From: Bradyrhizobium sp. CCGUVB4N
GTDB lineage: Bacteria > Pseudomonadota > Alphaproteobacteria > Rhizobiales > Xanthobacteraceae
Direction: 5' to 3'
NCBI RefSeq assembly: GCF_024199945.1
Contig: NZ_JANADP010000001.1
Coordinates: 7,998,001-8,062,000 of the forward strand
DNA: 64,000 nucleotides
A program made the translations under genes and the position numbers. The notes beneath the pieces were generated by a model. The model was not told where the DNA came from. It did not search any database and saw only the letters and a list, made by a program, of their open reading frames with translations. Shown here in pieces: positions 17,415 through 25,955 of this stretch (position 1 is the first letter of the stretch; every line of letters starts with the position of its first letter).

Positions 17415-18689
17415 ATGAACATTCAGACCCCGGTCAAGGCCGACAAGGCCGAACGCATGCGGCGTGCGCGCGAGGAAGCCTATGCGACGCCCCTGAAGAA
17501 TTTTCATCCGGGCGCGCCGCGGCTGTTCCAGGACGACACCCTGTGGCCGTGGTTCGAGCGGTTGCGCAAGGAAGAGCCGGTGCATTACTGCACCAACGCG
17601 CCGATCGAGCCGTACTGGTCGGTGGTGAAATACAACGACATCATGCATGTCGACACCAATCACGGCCTGTTCTCCTCGGACTCGACGCTCGGCGGCATCG
17701 GGATCCGCGACGTGCCGCCCGGCTATGACTGGCCGAGCTTCATCGCAATGGACCAGCCCAAGCACTCGTCGCAGCGCAAGACGGTGTCGCCGATGTTCAC
17801 GCCGACGCATCTGGACGAACTGGCAAAGCTGATCCGCCAGCGCTCGCAGACCGTGCTCGACAATCTGCCGCGCAACGAGACCTTCAATTTCGTCGAGCGC
17901 GTCTCGATCGAGCTGACCACCCAGATGCTGGCGACCCTGTTCGACTTCCCCTGGGAGGAGCGGCGCAAGCTGACGCGCTGGTCGGACGTCGCGACCGCGC
18001 TGCCCAAGAGCGGCATCGTCGAGTCCGCCGAAGAGCGCCGCCGCGAGATGGACGAGTGCTACGCCTACATGTCGAAGCTGTGGAACGAGCGCGTCAACTC
18101 GGCGCCGCGCAACGATCTCCTGTCGCTGATGGCCCATAGCGACGCCACGCGCTTCATGGATCCCGACAATCTGATGGGCAACATCATCCTGCTCATCGTC
18201 GGGGGCAACGACACCACGCGCAACACCATGACCGGTTCGGTGCTGGCCCTGAACGAAAATCCCGAGCAGTACGACAAGCTGCGCGCCAACCCTGATCTGA
18301 TCGACACCATGGTGCCCGAGGTGATCCGCTGGCAGACGCCGCTGGCGCATATGCGCCGCACCGCGCTTGCCGACACCGAGATCAACGGCAAGCACATCAA
18401 GAAGGGCGACCGCGTCGTGATGTGGTACGTCTCCGGCAACCGCGACGAGGAGATGATCGAGCGTCCCGAGGAGTTCATCATCGATCGCGCCCGGCCGCGC
18501 ACCCACCTCTCGTTCGGCTTCGGCATCCACCGCTGCGTCGGCATGCGGCTCGCCGAACTGCAACTGCGGATCGTCTGGGAGGAGATGCTGAAGCGGTTCG
18601 ACCGCATCGAGGTGGTCGGCGAACCGAAGCGGATCTATTCGAGCTTCATCAAGGGATATGAATCGCTGCCGGTGCGGATTCCGGGCTGA
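17415..18689 (+). CDS. Cytochrome P450, CYP153-like (copy 2)
   Basis: This 424-residue P450 is closely similar to its upstream neighbour along its whole length. I-helix GGNDTTRN is at 263-270, ExxR at Glu302/Arg305 and heme Cys374 in FGFGIHRCVG. Differences cluster in the N-terminal 40 residues, the region after LGGIGIRDV, and around residues 195-235, areas that often shape substrate access. The start at 17415 follows GGGAGCG. The pair looks like a tandem duplication that has diverged, and the copies probably hydroxylate related but different substrates. A family B repeat follows the gene at 18723. Confidence 0.93.
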   Translation: MNIQTPVKADKAERMRRAREEAYATPLKNFHPGAPRLFQDDTLWPWFERLRKEEPVHYCTNAPIEPYWSVVKYNDIMHVDTNHGLFSSDSTLGGIGIRDVPPGYDWPSFIAMDQPKHSSQRKTVSPMFTPTHLDELAKLIRQRSQTVLDNLPRNETFNFVERVSIELTTQMLATLFDFPWEERRKLTRWSDVATALPKSGIVESAEERRREMDECYAYMSKLWNERVNSAPRNDLLSLMAHSDATRFMDPDNLMGNIILLIVGGNDTTRNTMTGSVLALNENPEQYDKLRANPDLIDTMVPEVIRWQTPLAHMRRTALADTEINGKHIKKGDRVVMWYVSGNRDEEMIERPEEFIIDRARPRTHLSFGFGIHRCVGMRLAELQLRIVWEEMLKRFDRIEVVGEPKRIYSSFIKGYESLPVRIPG

Positions 18690-18722
18690 GACAGCGTTCG
18701 GGCGGCGCGCTCAACTCCCTCC

Positions 18723-18826
18723 CCTCACCCTGAGGAGCCTGCGCAGCAGGCGTCTCGAAGGGCGAGGCCATCGGCCGGGCCTTCATCCTTCGAGACGCGC
18801 GCAAAAGCGCGCTCCTCAGGATGAGG
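18723..18826. repeat. Palindromic repeat, family B (copy 3, full length)
   Basis: A complete two-arm unit: CCTCACCCTGAGGAGCC, hairpin GCGCAGC, GTCTCGAAGGGCGAGG, a spacer, then CTTCATCCTTCGAGACGCGC and GCGCGCTCCTCAGGATGAGG. The outer arms are complementary, so the unit folds into one long stem with side hairpins. It sits between the second P450 and the LysR gene, which converge here. Confidence 0.9.
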
Positions 18827-18918
18827 AGCAATCACCCCAGCTATAAAATCTCGGCATGACAGCTCGCGCCAGATGCGAAGGCAAGATGGCGCCCGACTGG
18901 TCTACGACACCGGCACAT

Positions 18919-19839
18919 CTAACTCAGCTTGATGTCCCACACGCCGTCCTTGCGGCAGGCGGCAACCTCGTCGCGCAACAGCGCGGTGACGGCCAGCGAG
19001 GCCGTCGAGGCCGGGCGGTCGATCGGAGAGGCGAAAATGAGCTCGCGTGACATCGGCTTGGAGACGGCTGCGATTTCCAGCCGGCCGTCCGCGACCTCGG
19101 CGTGGACCGACGATGGCGGCAGCAGCGCAAACCCGAGGCCCTCCTCGACCAGGCTGGTCAGCACGCGGAACGAATCCGCTTCCAGCTGGACGTTGAGCTT
19201 GATCTTGCGCTGGGCGGCCGCGTGCTCGATCAGCGCACGGAGGCCGTGCGAATGACTGGGCAGCACCAGCCGCTGCCGCAGCAGCCAGCCGATGTCGATG
19301 GTCTTCTTGCGCGCGAGACCGCAGCCGCGCGGACCGACCGCGACGATGTTGTCACGCCCCAGGCTCTGCACATTGAGATGCAGATCGGCCGAGCGGCCGT
19401 ACAGGATGGCGAGATCCATCTCGCCGCGATGCAGCCATTCGACGATATGGCCGCTGTAGCTTTCGACGATGCGCAGCGAGATGCCCGGATATTTTTCGAC
19501 GCAGCGCCGCGCAAACCGCGCCGACAGCACGCAGCTCACGGTCGGAACCAGGCCGAGCACGACCTGCCCGGATGGCGGCCCCTTGGCCGACTGGATGTCG
19601 TCGCGGATCTGGTCGATCTGCCGCACGATGCCGGAGGTGCGCGCCAGCAGCAGCCGTCCGGCCTCCGTCAGCACCATGCCGCGGCCGTTGCGGGTGAACA
19701 GTTCCGTGCGCAGCTCGTGCTCGAGCAACTTGATTTGCCGCGAGAGCGCCGGCTGCGCCACGCGCAACGTGTCGGACGCCTTGCTCAGGCTACCGAGCTC
19801 CGCCACGCAACTGAAGGTCCTGAGCTGCCGGAAATCCAT
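18919..19839 (-). CDS. LysR-family transcriptional regulator
   Basis: This 306-residue protein has a typical N-terminal LysR helix-turn-helix (MDFRQLRTFSCVAELGSLSK, then LRVAQPALSRQIKLLEHEL) and a C-terminal LysR substrate-binding domain. The start at 19839 is standard for the family; an upstream codon at 19887 would add 16 non-homologous residues. It is divergent from the acyl-CoA dehydrogenase / CoA-transferase / MaoC operon with a 125-bp gap, the classic arrangement for a regulator of the adjacent operon. The inducer is probably a substrate or CoA ester of that pathway. An imperfect dyad at 19871-19889 could be its site. Confidence 0.9.
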   Translation of the reverse strand: MDFRQLRTFSCVAELGSLSKASDTLRVAQPALSRQIKLLEHELRTELFTRNGRGMVLTEAGRLLLARTSGIVRQIDQIRDDIQSAKGPPSGQVVLGLVPTVSCVLSARFARRCVEKYPGISLRIVESYSGHIVEWLHRGEMDLAILYGRSADLHLNVQSLGRDNIVAVGPRGCGLARKKTIDIGWLLRQRLVLPSHSHGLRALIEHAAAQRKIKLNVQLEADSFRVLTSLVEEGLGFALLPPSSVHAEVADGRLEIAAVSKPMSRELIFASPIDRPASTASLAVTALLRDEVAACRKDGVWDIKLS

Positions 19840-19870
19840 GCTTGCCAATCCTGGAAGGCTACTCCATACG

Positions 19871-19889
19871 CTATAGCAAATGAGCATAG
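19871..19889. promoter_or_regulatory. Possible LysR binding dyad
   Basis: CTATAGC...GCATAG is an imperfect inverted repeat in the 125-bp gap between the divergent lysR gene and the acyl-CoA dehydrogenase operon, where LTTR boxes are normally found. The arms match except for one extra base. Binding is not shown. Confidence 0.35.
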
Positions 19890-19964
19890 GGGGCTGGCGA
19901 TGTTTTCACAACGCCAGAGGATCGGCCGGCGTTATCTTAACTGCCGTACCAGACGGGAAACGCC

Positions 19965-21134
19965 ATGAGTGAAGAACACCACACCGAGGATCACGCCGAC
20001 ATCCGCGAAGCCGTCGCAAAGCTCTGCGCGCAGTTTCCCGGCGAATACTGGCGCAAGCTCGATCGCGAGATGGCCTACCCCAAGGCCTTCGTCGACGCGC
20101 TGACGCAGGCCGGTTACCTCTCGGTGCTGATCCCCGAGGAATATGGCGGCGCGGGCCTGAAGCTCTCCGCCGCGGCCGCGATCCTCGAAGAGATCCAGCG
20201 CGCAGGCTGCAATGGCGGCGGCTGCCATGCCCAGATGTACACGATGGGCACCGTGCTCCGTCACGGTAATGACGAGCAGAAGGCAAAGTACCTGCCGAAG
20301 ATCGCGAGCGGCGAGTTGCGGCTGCAGGCCTTCGGCGTCACCGAGCCGACCAGCGGCACGGATACATCGTCACTGAAGACCTTCGCGCGCAAGGAAGGCA
20401 ACGACAGCTACATCGTCAACGGCCAGAAGATCTGGACCAGCCGCGCCGAACATTCCGACCTGATGGTGTTGCTGGCGCGCACCACGCCGAAGGAGCAGGC
20501 CAAGAAGCGCACCGATGGTCTCTCGGTGTTCATCGTCGACATGCGCGAGGCCAAGAACAATGGCCTCGAGATCCGCCCGATCCGCACCATGATGAACCAC
20601 GCCACCACCGAAGTGTTCTTTACCGACATGAAGGTGCCGGCGGAGAATCTGATCGGCGAGGAAGGTAAGGGTTTTCGCTACATCCTCTCCGGCATGAATG
20701 CCGAGCGCATCCTGATCGCGGCCGAATGCGTCGGCGACGCGAAGTGGTTCATCGCCAAGGCCACCAACTATGCCAAGGAGCGCAGCGTTTTCGGCCGGCC
20801 GATCGGCCAGAACCAGGGCATTCAATTCCCGATCGCCAAGGCTTACGCCTCGATGCGCGCGGCCGAGCTGATGGTGAAGGAGGCGACGCGCAAATACGAG
20901 GCAGGGCTCGACTGCGGCGCGGAGGCCAACATGGCCAAGATGCTCGCGGCCGATGCGTCCTGGGAGGCGGCGAACGCCTGCATCCAGACCCATGGCGGCT
21001 TCGGCTTTGCCGAGGAATACGACGTCGAGCGCAAATTCCGCGAGACGCGGCTGTATCAGGTCGCGCCGATCTCGACCAACCTGGTGCTGTCCTTTGTCGC
21101 CGAGCACGTGCTCGGCATGCCCCGCTCGTACTGA
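19965..21134 (+). CDS. Acyl-CoA dehydrogenase
   Basis: This 389-residue flavoprotein has the family blocks AFGVTEPTSGTD (substrate/FAD loop), VNGQKIWTSRAEHSD and THGGFGFAEEYDVERKFRET. It oxidises an acyl-CoA at C2-C3 with FAD and passes electrons to ETF. The C-terminal catalytic block usually containing GTSEI reads QVAPISTNLVL, so the base must lie elsewhere, for example in the helix-G segment MNAERILIAAE used by isovaleryl-CoA-type members. It is the first gene of an operon with a CaiB/BaiF CoA-transferase (9-bp gap) and a MaoC-type hydratase, consistent with activation, oxidation and hydration of a short or branched acid. Confidence 0.9.
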   Translation: MSEEHHTEDHADIREAVAKLCAQFPGEYWRKLDREMAYPKAFVDALTQAGYLSVLIPEEYGGAGLKLSAAAAILEEIQRAGCNGGGCHAQMYTMGTVLRHGNDEQKAKYLPKIASGELRLQAFGVTEPTSGTDTSSLKTFARKEGNDSYIVNGQKIWTSRAEHSDLMVLLARTTPKEQAKKRTDGLSVFIVDMREAKNNGLEIRPIRTMMNHATTEVFFTDMKVPAENLIGEEGKGFRYILSGMNAERILIAAECVGDAKWFIAKATNYAKERSVFGRPIGQNQGIQFPIAKAYASMRAAELMVKEATRKYEAGLDCGAEANMAKMLAADASWEAANACIQTHGGFGFAEEYDVERKFRETRLYQVAPISTNLVLSFVAEHVLGMPRSY

Positions 21135-21143
21135 GGTCGCATC

Positions 21144-22244
21144 ATGGGAGCGTTGGACGGGATCAGGGTGATTGCGGTCGAGCAGGCTGTGGCGGCGCCG
21201 TTCTGCTCGTCGCGTCTGGCAGACGCCGGTGCGGAAGTGATCAAGATCGAACGGCCGGAGGGCGATTTCGCGCGCGGCTATGACGCGGCGGCCAAGGGCC
21301 AGAGCAGCTATTTTGTGTGGCTCAATCGCGGCAAGCAATCGGCGGTGGTCGATCTCGCCACCAAGGAAGGCCGCGCCGAGCTCGAAAAGCTGATCGCCAG
21401 CGCCGACGTGCTGATTCAAAACCTCAAGCCGGGCTCGATGGACAAGCTCGGCTTCTCGCGCGAGCGGCTGCTCAAGGACTATCCAAAGCTGATCTCGTGC
21501 ACGATCACCGGCTACGGCGACGAAGGCCCCTACGCGCACCGCAAGGCCTATGATCTCTTGATCCAGGCCGAGAGCGGCCTTGCCTCGATCACCGGCAATC
21601 CCGACGGCGCCTCGCGCGTCGGCATGTCCATCGTCGACGTCGCGACCGGCGCCACGGCGCATGCTGCAATTCTCGAGGCCCTGATCGCGCGCGGGCGCAC
21701 CGGCAAGGGCTGCGACATCCGCATCTCGATGTTCGACGTGATGGCGGACTGGTGCACCGTGCCGCTGCTCAACGCGGAGGCCGGCAATCCGCCGAAGCGC
21801 ATGGGCCTGCGCCATCCCTCGATCGCGCCCTATGGCGTGTTCACCTCGAAGGACGGCAAGGACATTTTGATCTCGATCCAGAGCGAGCGCGAGTGGAAGA
21901 CGCTCTGCGCCGAGGTGCTGGACCAGCCCGATCTGCCCGCCGATTCCCGCGTCGCCAACATGGTGGAGCGCGTGCGCAACCGCGATTTCACCGACACGAC
22001 GGTCGCGGATATCTTCGGCAAGATGACGCGCGACGAGCTGCTCAAGCGGCTGTCGGACGCCGACATTGCCTTCGCCGAGGTTAACACCATGACCGACCTC
22101 ACCGACCATCCGCATCTGCGCCGGATCGAGGTGGATACGCCGAACGGCCGCGTCAGCTATCCCGCGCCGGCGCCGATCATCGTCGGCGAAACCCGCGCGT
22201 ACGGCGCTGTGCCGGCGATCGGCGAAAATCCATCGAAGAAGTAA
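21144..22244 (+). CDS. CaiB/BaiF family III CoA-transferase (copy 1)
   Basis: This 366-residue protein begins GALDGIRVIAVEQAVAAPFC and carries DAGAEVIKIERPEGDFAR, YFVWLNRGKQS and PYAHRKAYDLLIQAESGL. The last contains the conserved catalytic aspartate (YDLLIQA) of family III transferases. It moves CoA between carboxylic acids, sometimes within one molecule. Downstream is a hydratase of the mesaconyl-CoA hydratase/HTD2 kind. That association recalls mesaconyl-CoA C1-C4 transferases, but chain length and substrate cannot be read from sequence. Start 21144 follows GAGG; the stop is 14 bp before the next gene. Confidence 0.9.
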   Translation: MGALDGIRVIAVEQAVAAPFCSSRLADAGAEVIKIERPEGDFARGYDAAAKGQSSYFVWLNRGKQSAVVDLATKEGRAELEKLIASADVLIQNLKPGSMDKLGFSRERLLKDYPKLISCTITGYGDEGPYAHRKAYDLLIQAESGLASITGNPDGASRVGMSIVDVATGATAHAAILEALIARGRTGKGCDIRISMFDVMADWCTVPLLNAEAGNPPKRMGLRHPSIAPYGVFTSKDGKDILISIQSEREWKTLCAEVLDQPDLPADSRVANMVERVRNRDFTDTTVADIFGKMTRDELLKRLSDADIAFAEVNTMTDLTDHPHLRRIEVDTPNGRVSYPAPAPIIVGETRAYGAVPAIGENPSKK

Positions 22245-22258
22245 CAGAGCGAGGCGTC

Positions 22259-23110
22259 ATGACCGGAAAGCTCGACATCGACCATCTGCGGCAATGGATC
22301 GGCCGCAGCGAAGCGGCGACCGACATCGTCACCGCGCAATTGGTGAAAGGCCTGCGCGCGACGCTGTTCCAGGGGGTTGGCGAGCCCAAGACGGGCGACG
22401 CCGCGCCGTTCACGGTGCATTGGTGCCTGGCGCAGCCGGTGTTTCCGATGTCGATGCTCGGACCCGACGGCCACCCCACCCGCGGCGGCTTCCTGCCGCC
22501 GGTGCCGCTGCCGCGCCGGATGTGGGCCGGCGGCGAGATCGAGTTCCTGCAGCCCTTGCGCGTCGGCGATGAAGCGACCCGGACCTCGCGCATCGCCGAT
22601 GTGCAGGTGAAATCAGGCTCGACCGGCACGCTATGCTTCGTCTCGGTCGAGCACAGCATCTCCTCAGCACGCGGCGTCGCCATCCGCGAGCGACAGGACA
22701 TCGTCTATCGCGAGATGACGAGCAGCGCGCCCGCCGGCGGCAAGGCCCCGCCTCCGCCGCCGACGGCGCAGCACCGCGAAACCCATGTCTCCGATCCCGT
22801 GCTGCTGTTTCGCTATTCCGCGCTGACCTTCAACGGCCACCGTATCCATTACGACCGCGACTACGTCACCAAGGTCGAGGGCTATCCCGGCCTGATCTTC
22901 CACGGCCCGTTGCAAGCGGCGCTCATCATCGAGATGGCGGCGAAGCTGCACGGCGGAACGGCGCCCAAGAAGTTCACCTATCGCGGGCTGCAGCCGCTGT
23001 TCGAGGGCACGGAGTTCTCGATCAACGCCAACGAGACCGAGGCGGGTCTGGAGCTGTGGACCGCGAACGCGGAGGGGCAGCCGACCATGAAGGGAACGGC
23101 GGTGTGGTGA
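22259..23110 (+). CDS. MaoC/HTD2-type acyl-CoA hydratase
   Basis: This 283-residue double hotdog-fold protein has an N-terminal half resembling the FAS1-type dehydratase domain (RMWAGGEIEFLQPLRVGDEA) and a C-terminal half with the MaoC catalytic segment FRYSALTFNGHRIHYDRDY. Asp/His active-site residues are in NGHRIHYD. The length and layout match mesaconyl-C4-CoA hydratase and itaconyl-CoA hydratase-type enzymes, which hydrate unsaturated dicarboxyl-CoA esters. It is the third gene of the lysR-controlled operon after the CoA-transferase. Start at 22259 follows GCGAGGCG. A family B repeat lies downstream, where the operon probably ends. Confidence 0.88.
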   Translation: MTGKLDIDHLRQWIGRSEAATDIVTAQLVKGLRATLFQGVGEPKTGDAAPFTVHWCLAQPVFPMSMLGPDGHPTRGGFLPPVPLPRRMWAGGEIEFLQPLRVGDEATRTSRIADVQVKSGSTGTLCFVSVEHSISSARGVAIRERQDIVYREMTSSAPAGGKAPPPPPTAQHRETHVSDPVLLFRYSALTFNGHRIHYDRDYVTKVEGYPGLIFHGPLQAALIIEMAAKLHGGTAPKKFTYRGLQPLFEGTEFSINANETEAGLELWTANAEGQPTMKGTAVW

Positions 23111-23167
23111 CGGCGCCGCTGCAGCTCCATCGTCATTGCGAGCGCAGCGACAATGTAGAAGTTAGAC

Positions 23168-23267
23168 CCTCACCCTGAGGAGCCGCGTAGCGGCGTCTCG
23201 AAGGGCGAGGCCACCAGTCGGGCCTTCATCCTTCGAGATGCGCGAAGACGCGCTCCTCAGGATGAGG
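23168..23267. repeat. Palindromic repeat, family B (copy 4, full length)
   Basis: The same two-arm plan as at 18723-18826: CCTCACCCTGAGGAGCC at the left, CTCCTCAGGATGAGG at the right, with internal hairpins GCGTAGCGGC and GCGAAGACGCGC. It ends 21 bp before the benzoylformate decarboxylase start, so the mRNA leader of that gene would contain its right arm. Confidence 0.9.
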
Positions 23268-23288
23268 GATGAACAGGGGACGGAAACG

Positions 23289-24911
23289 ATGACAAAAAAC
23301 GGCAAGACCGGCAGCAAGTCCGTCACCGTCAAGCAGGCGACGCTCGACCTGCTGCGCTCCTTCGGCATCAAGCGCGTCTTCGGCAATCCGGGCTCGACCG
23401 AGCTGCCGTTCCTGAGCGACTGGCCCGACGACATCGACTACGTGCTCGCGCTGCAGGAAGCCTCCGCGGTCGGCATGGCCGACGGCTATGCGCAGGCGAC
23501 GCGCAATGCCGGCTTCGTCAACCTGCATTCGGCGGCGGGCGTCGGCAATGCGCTCGGCAATATCTATACCGCGCACCGCAACCAGACCCCGCTGGTGATC
23601 ACCGCCGGCCAGCAGGCCCGCTCGATCCTGCCGTTGCAGGCGTTCCTCTATGCCGAGCGCGCATCCGAGTTTCCCCGGCCCTATGTGAAGTACAGCGTCG
23701 AGCCGGCGCGGCCCGAGGACGTGCCCGCCGCGATCGCGCGGGCCTATTACACCGCGATGCAGGCGCCATGCGGGCCGACCTTCGTCTCGATCCCGATCGA
23801 TGACTGGACGCATGCGACCGCGCCGATCGAGGCACGCAAGGTCAGCCGCGAGCTCGGGCCTGAGCCCGAAGCAATCAAGGCGCTGGTTGCCGCGCTCGGC
23901 TCCGCAAAGCACCCTGCCCTCGTCGTCGGCCCCGGCGTCGACCGCGCCGGCGCGGTCGATCTGATGGTGCGCGTCGCCGAGAAGGCGAAGGCTGCCGTCT
24001 GGGTCAGCCCGTTCTCGGCGCGCTGCTCGTTCCCCGAGCGGCATCCGCAATTCGCGGGGTTCTTGCATGCCTCGCCGGCGCAGCTCTCCGACGCGCTGCA
24101 CGAGCACGATCTCGTCGTCGTGATCGGCGCGCCCGTCTTCACCTTCCATGTCGAGGGCCATGCCGCGATTTTCGACGGCGGTGCGACCATCTTCCAGATC
24201 ACCGATGATCCGGATGCCGCCGCGGTCACACCGGTCGGCACCAGCATCATCGCCACCATGAAGCCGGCGCTGAGCTTGCTGCTCGACATGCTGCCGGAGA
24301 GCAAGCGCGCCACGCCAAAAGGCCGCACGCTGCCGCCGGCGCCGCAGGCCGCCGATCCGCTGCCGGTCGAGTTCCTGCTGCACTCGCTGTCGCAGGCCAT
24401 GCCGGACGGCGCATCATTGGTCGAGGAAGTGCCCTCGCACCGGCCGGCGATGCAAAAATTCCTGCCGATGCGCGGCCAGGACAGTTTTTACACCATGGCG
24501 AGCGGCGGCCTCGGCTATTCGCTGCCCGCCGCCGTCGGCATGGCGCTCGGCAAACCGAACAGCCGCACGGTCTGCCTGATCGGCGACGGCTCGGCGATGT
24601 ACTCGATCCAGGCGCTGTGGACCGCAGCCCAACGCAAGCTGCCGCTGACCATCGTTGTCATCAACAATTCCGGCTACGGCGCGATGCGCTCCTTCAGCCA
24701 GGTGATGCAGGTGCGGAACGTGCCGGGCCTGGAGCTGCCGGGCATCGATTTCGTGCGGCTCGCCGAAGGCATGGGCTGCCACGCTGTGCGAGTGACGAAG
24801 GCGGCGGAGCTCGGCGAGGCGCTCGAGCGCGGGATGGCGCACGAGGGCACCAGCCTTGTGGAGGTCGTCGTGGATTCGGCGGTGCCGGTGCTGTACGGGC
24901 AGAAGCATTGA
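23289..24911 (+). CDS. mdlC: Benzoylformate decarboxylase-like ThDP enzyme
   Basis: This 540-residue ThDP enzyme keeps all four key residues of Pseudomonas putida benzoylformate decarboxylase. Ser36 is in FGNPGSTELPFL, Glu57 in LALQEAS, His80 in NLHSAAGVGNALG and His287 in APVFTFHVEG. The ThDP site is GDGSAMYSIQALWTAAQ ending in INNSGYG. It decarboxylates an aromatic 2-oxo acid to an aldehyde. No mandelate racemase or dehydrogenase is adjacent, so the source of keto acid is unknown. Start 23289 follows GGGGACGG; a longer frame from 23238 overlaps the palindromic repeat and was rejected. Being 178 bp after the MaoC gene, it may have its own promoter. Confidence 0.9.
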   Translation: MTKNGKTGSKSVTVKQATLDLLRSFGIKRVFGNPGSTELPFLSDWPDDIDYVLALQEASAVGMADGYAQATRNAGFVNLHSAAGVGNALGNIYTAHRNQTPLVITAGQQARSILPLQAFLYAERASEFPRPYVKYSVEPARPEDVPAAIARAYYTAMQAPCGPTFVSIPIDDWTHATAPIEARKVSRELGPEPEAIKALVAALGSAKHPALVVGPGVDRAGAVDLMVRVAEKAKAAVWVSPFSARCSFPERHPQFAGFLHASPAQLSDALHEHDLVVVIGAPVFTFHVEGHAAIFDGGATIFQITDDPDAAAVTPVGTSIIATMKPALSLLLDMLPESKRATPKGRTLPPAPQAADPLPVEFLLHSLSQAMPDGASLVEEVPSHRPAMQKFLPMRGQDSFYTMASGGLGYSLPAAVGMALGKPNSRTVCLIGDGSAMYSIQALWTAAQRKLPLTIVVINNSGYGAMRSFSQVMQVRNVPGLELPGIDFVRLAEGMGCHAVRVTKAAELGEALERGMAHEGTSLVEVVVDSAVPVLYGQKH

Positions 24912-24915
24912 GGCT

Positions 24916-25073
24916 GTCGTCCCTGCGAACGCAGGGACCCATACCGCGTGATCTTTCGGTATGAGCGCAGGTGTTAGTACCAATAGGTCAAATAACCATT
25001 AGTCTTCGCCAAACTTCGCCCTGTGGTTATGGGTCCCGGCCCCGTGCGCAATTGCGCACTAGGCCGGGACGAC
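24916..25073. repeat. Palindromic intergenic repeat, family A (copy 2)
   Basis: The left edge GTCGTCCCTGCG and right edge CCGGGACGAC are homologous to the other family A units, with a central spacer carrying a variable GTGCGC/GCGCAC hairpin. It starts 5 bp after the mdlC stop and separates that gene from the convergent SDR gene. Confidence 0.9.
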
Positions 25074-25103
25074 ACTGATTGTTTGGCGCGAGCGGGGCAA
25101 ACA

Positions 25104-25880
25104 CTAAGCCGCCAAGAATCCCCCGTCCGCCGCAAGCACGTGCCCGACGACATATGACGACGCGTCGGACGACAGCCACACCACGGCCTCCGCCACCTCC
25201 TCCGGCGTGCCCATCCGCCGCAGCGGCAGGCCGGCGCCAACGCTTGCGACGTCGCCGACGCCGGCGCTCAGCATCATGTCGGTGATGACACGCCCGGGCG
25301 CGATGGCGTTGATGCGGATGCCGCGCGGGGCATTTTCCATCGCCGCCGAACGCGTCAGCGAGATCGCAGCGGCCTTCGAGGCCGAGTAGAGCGAGAAGCC
25401 GGGATTGGGATTGCGCACGCCACTGACCGAGGCGTTGACCACGATGCTGCCGCCGCCATTCGCCAGCATGGCCGGCAGTTGATGGCGCAGGCACAAGAAC
25501 AGCGCGCGGACATTGGTGTCGAACACGCTGTCGTAGATCTCCATGCCCTGCTGCTCCAGCGGCGCGCGGCGCTCCTGGAAACCGGCATTGTTGAAGGCGA
25601 CATCGAGCCGGCCGCAACGTTCAACCGCCGTGCGCACCAGACGTTCGACGTCGTCCTCTCGCGTGATATCGGTCTGGATCGGGATGGCCTGCGCACCGAA
25701 ATCGCGGCACGCGGCTGCGGCGGCCTCGATCTCGGCCTCGCGCCGGCCCGCGACGACAACCGCTTCGGCGCCCTCGGCCGCCATCCGCAGCGCGGTGGCG
25801 CGACCGATGCCGCTGCCGCCACCCGTGACGAGGCACACCTTGCCCCTCATGCGCTCGCCGGCTGGCAAAGTTCCGCTCAT
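25104..25880 (-). CDS. Short-chain dehydrogenase/reductase (SDR) 1
   Basis: This 258-residue classical SDR has cofactor motif TGGGSGIG (residues 19-26), NNAG (97-100), a catalytic Tyr165-x3-Lys169 pair in YSASK, and the GHVLAADGG C-terminus. It would oxidise or reduce a carbonyl or hydroxyl with NAD(P). Start 25880 follows GGAGTGGGCC; an internal ATG at 25850 is possible. It is divergent from the marR gene, and the 13-bp-arm palindrome lies in the 75-bp gap. Repression of this gene, and probably of marR itself, is therefore likely, with an unknown aromatic or phenolic inducer. Confidence 0.9.
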   Translation of the reverse strand: MSGTLPAGERMRGKVCLVTGGGSGIGRATALRMAAEGAEAVVVAGRREAEIEAAAAACRDFGAQAIPIQTDITREDDVERLVRTAVERCGRLDVAFNNAGFQERRAPLEQQGMEIYDSVFDTNVRALFLCLRHQLPAMLANGGGSIVVNASVSGVRNPNPGFSLYSASKAAAISLTRSAAMENAPRGIRINAIAPGRVITDMMLSAGVGDVASVGAGLPLRRMGTPEEVAEAVVWLSSDASSYVVGHVLAADGGFLAA

Positions 25881-25915
25881 GGCCCACTCCAAGACGCTTG
25901 CGCGCGCCGTTGCGC

Positions 25916-25944
25916 GCATATAGTTGTATGGTACAACTATATGC
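25916..25944. promoter_or_regulatory. MarR-type operator: perfect 13-bp-arm palindrome
   Basis: GCATATAGTTGTA (25916-25928) and TACAACTATATGC (25932-25944) are exact reverse complements separated by TGG. This 29-bp dyad sits between the divergent SDR (starts 25880) and marR (starts 25956), ending 11 bp before the marR start codon. The AT-rich core differs strongly from its GC-rich surroundings. The position and symmetry are those expected for the operator of a dimeric MarR repressor controlling both genes. Confidence 0.85.
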
Positions 25945-25955
25945 CGGGAGTCAAG

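Noticed and set aside
16110-18563. 817-aa antisense open frame across both P450 genes
   Set aside because: It mirrors the codon bias of the two P450s; its protein is His/Arg/Val-rich low-complexity and has no family signature or start signal.
24916-25073. CRISPR-like or terminator array
   Set aside because: A single palindromic unit with no repeated direct repeats or spacers; it belongs to the dispersed family A.
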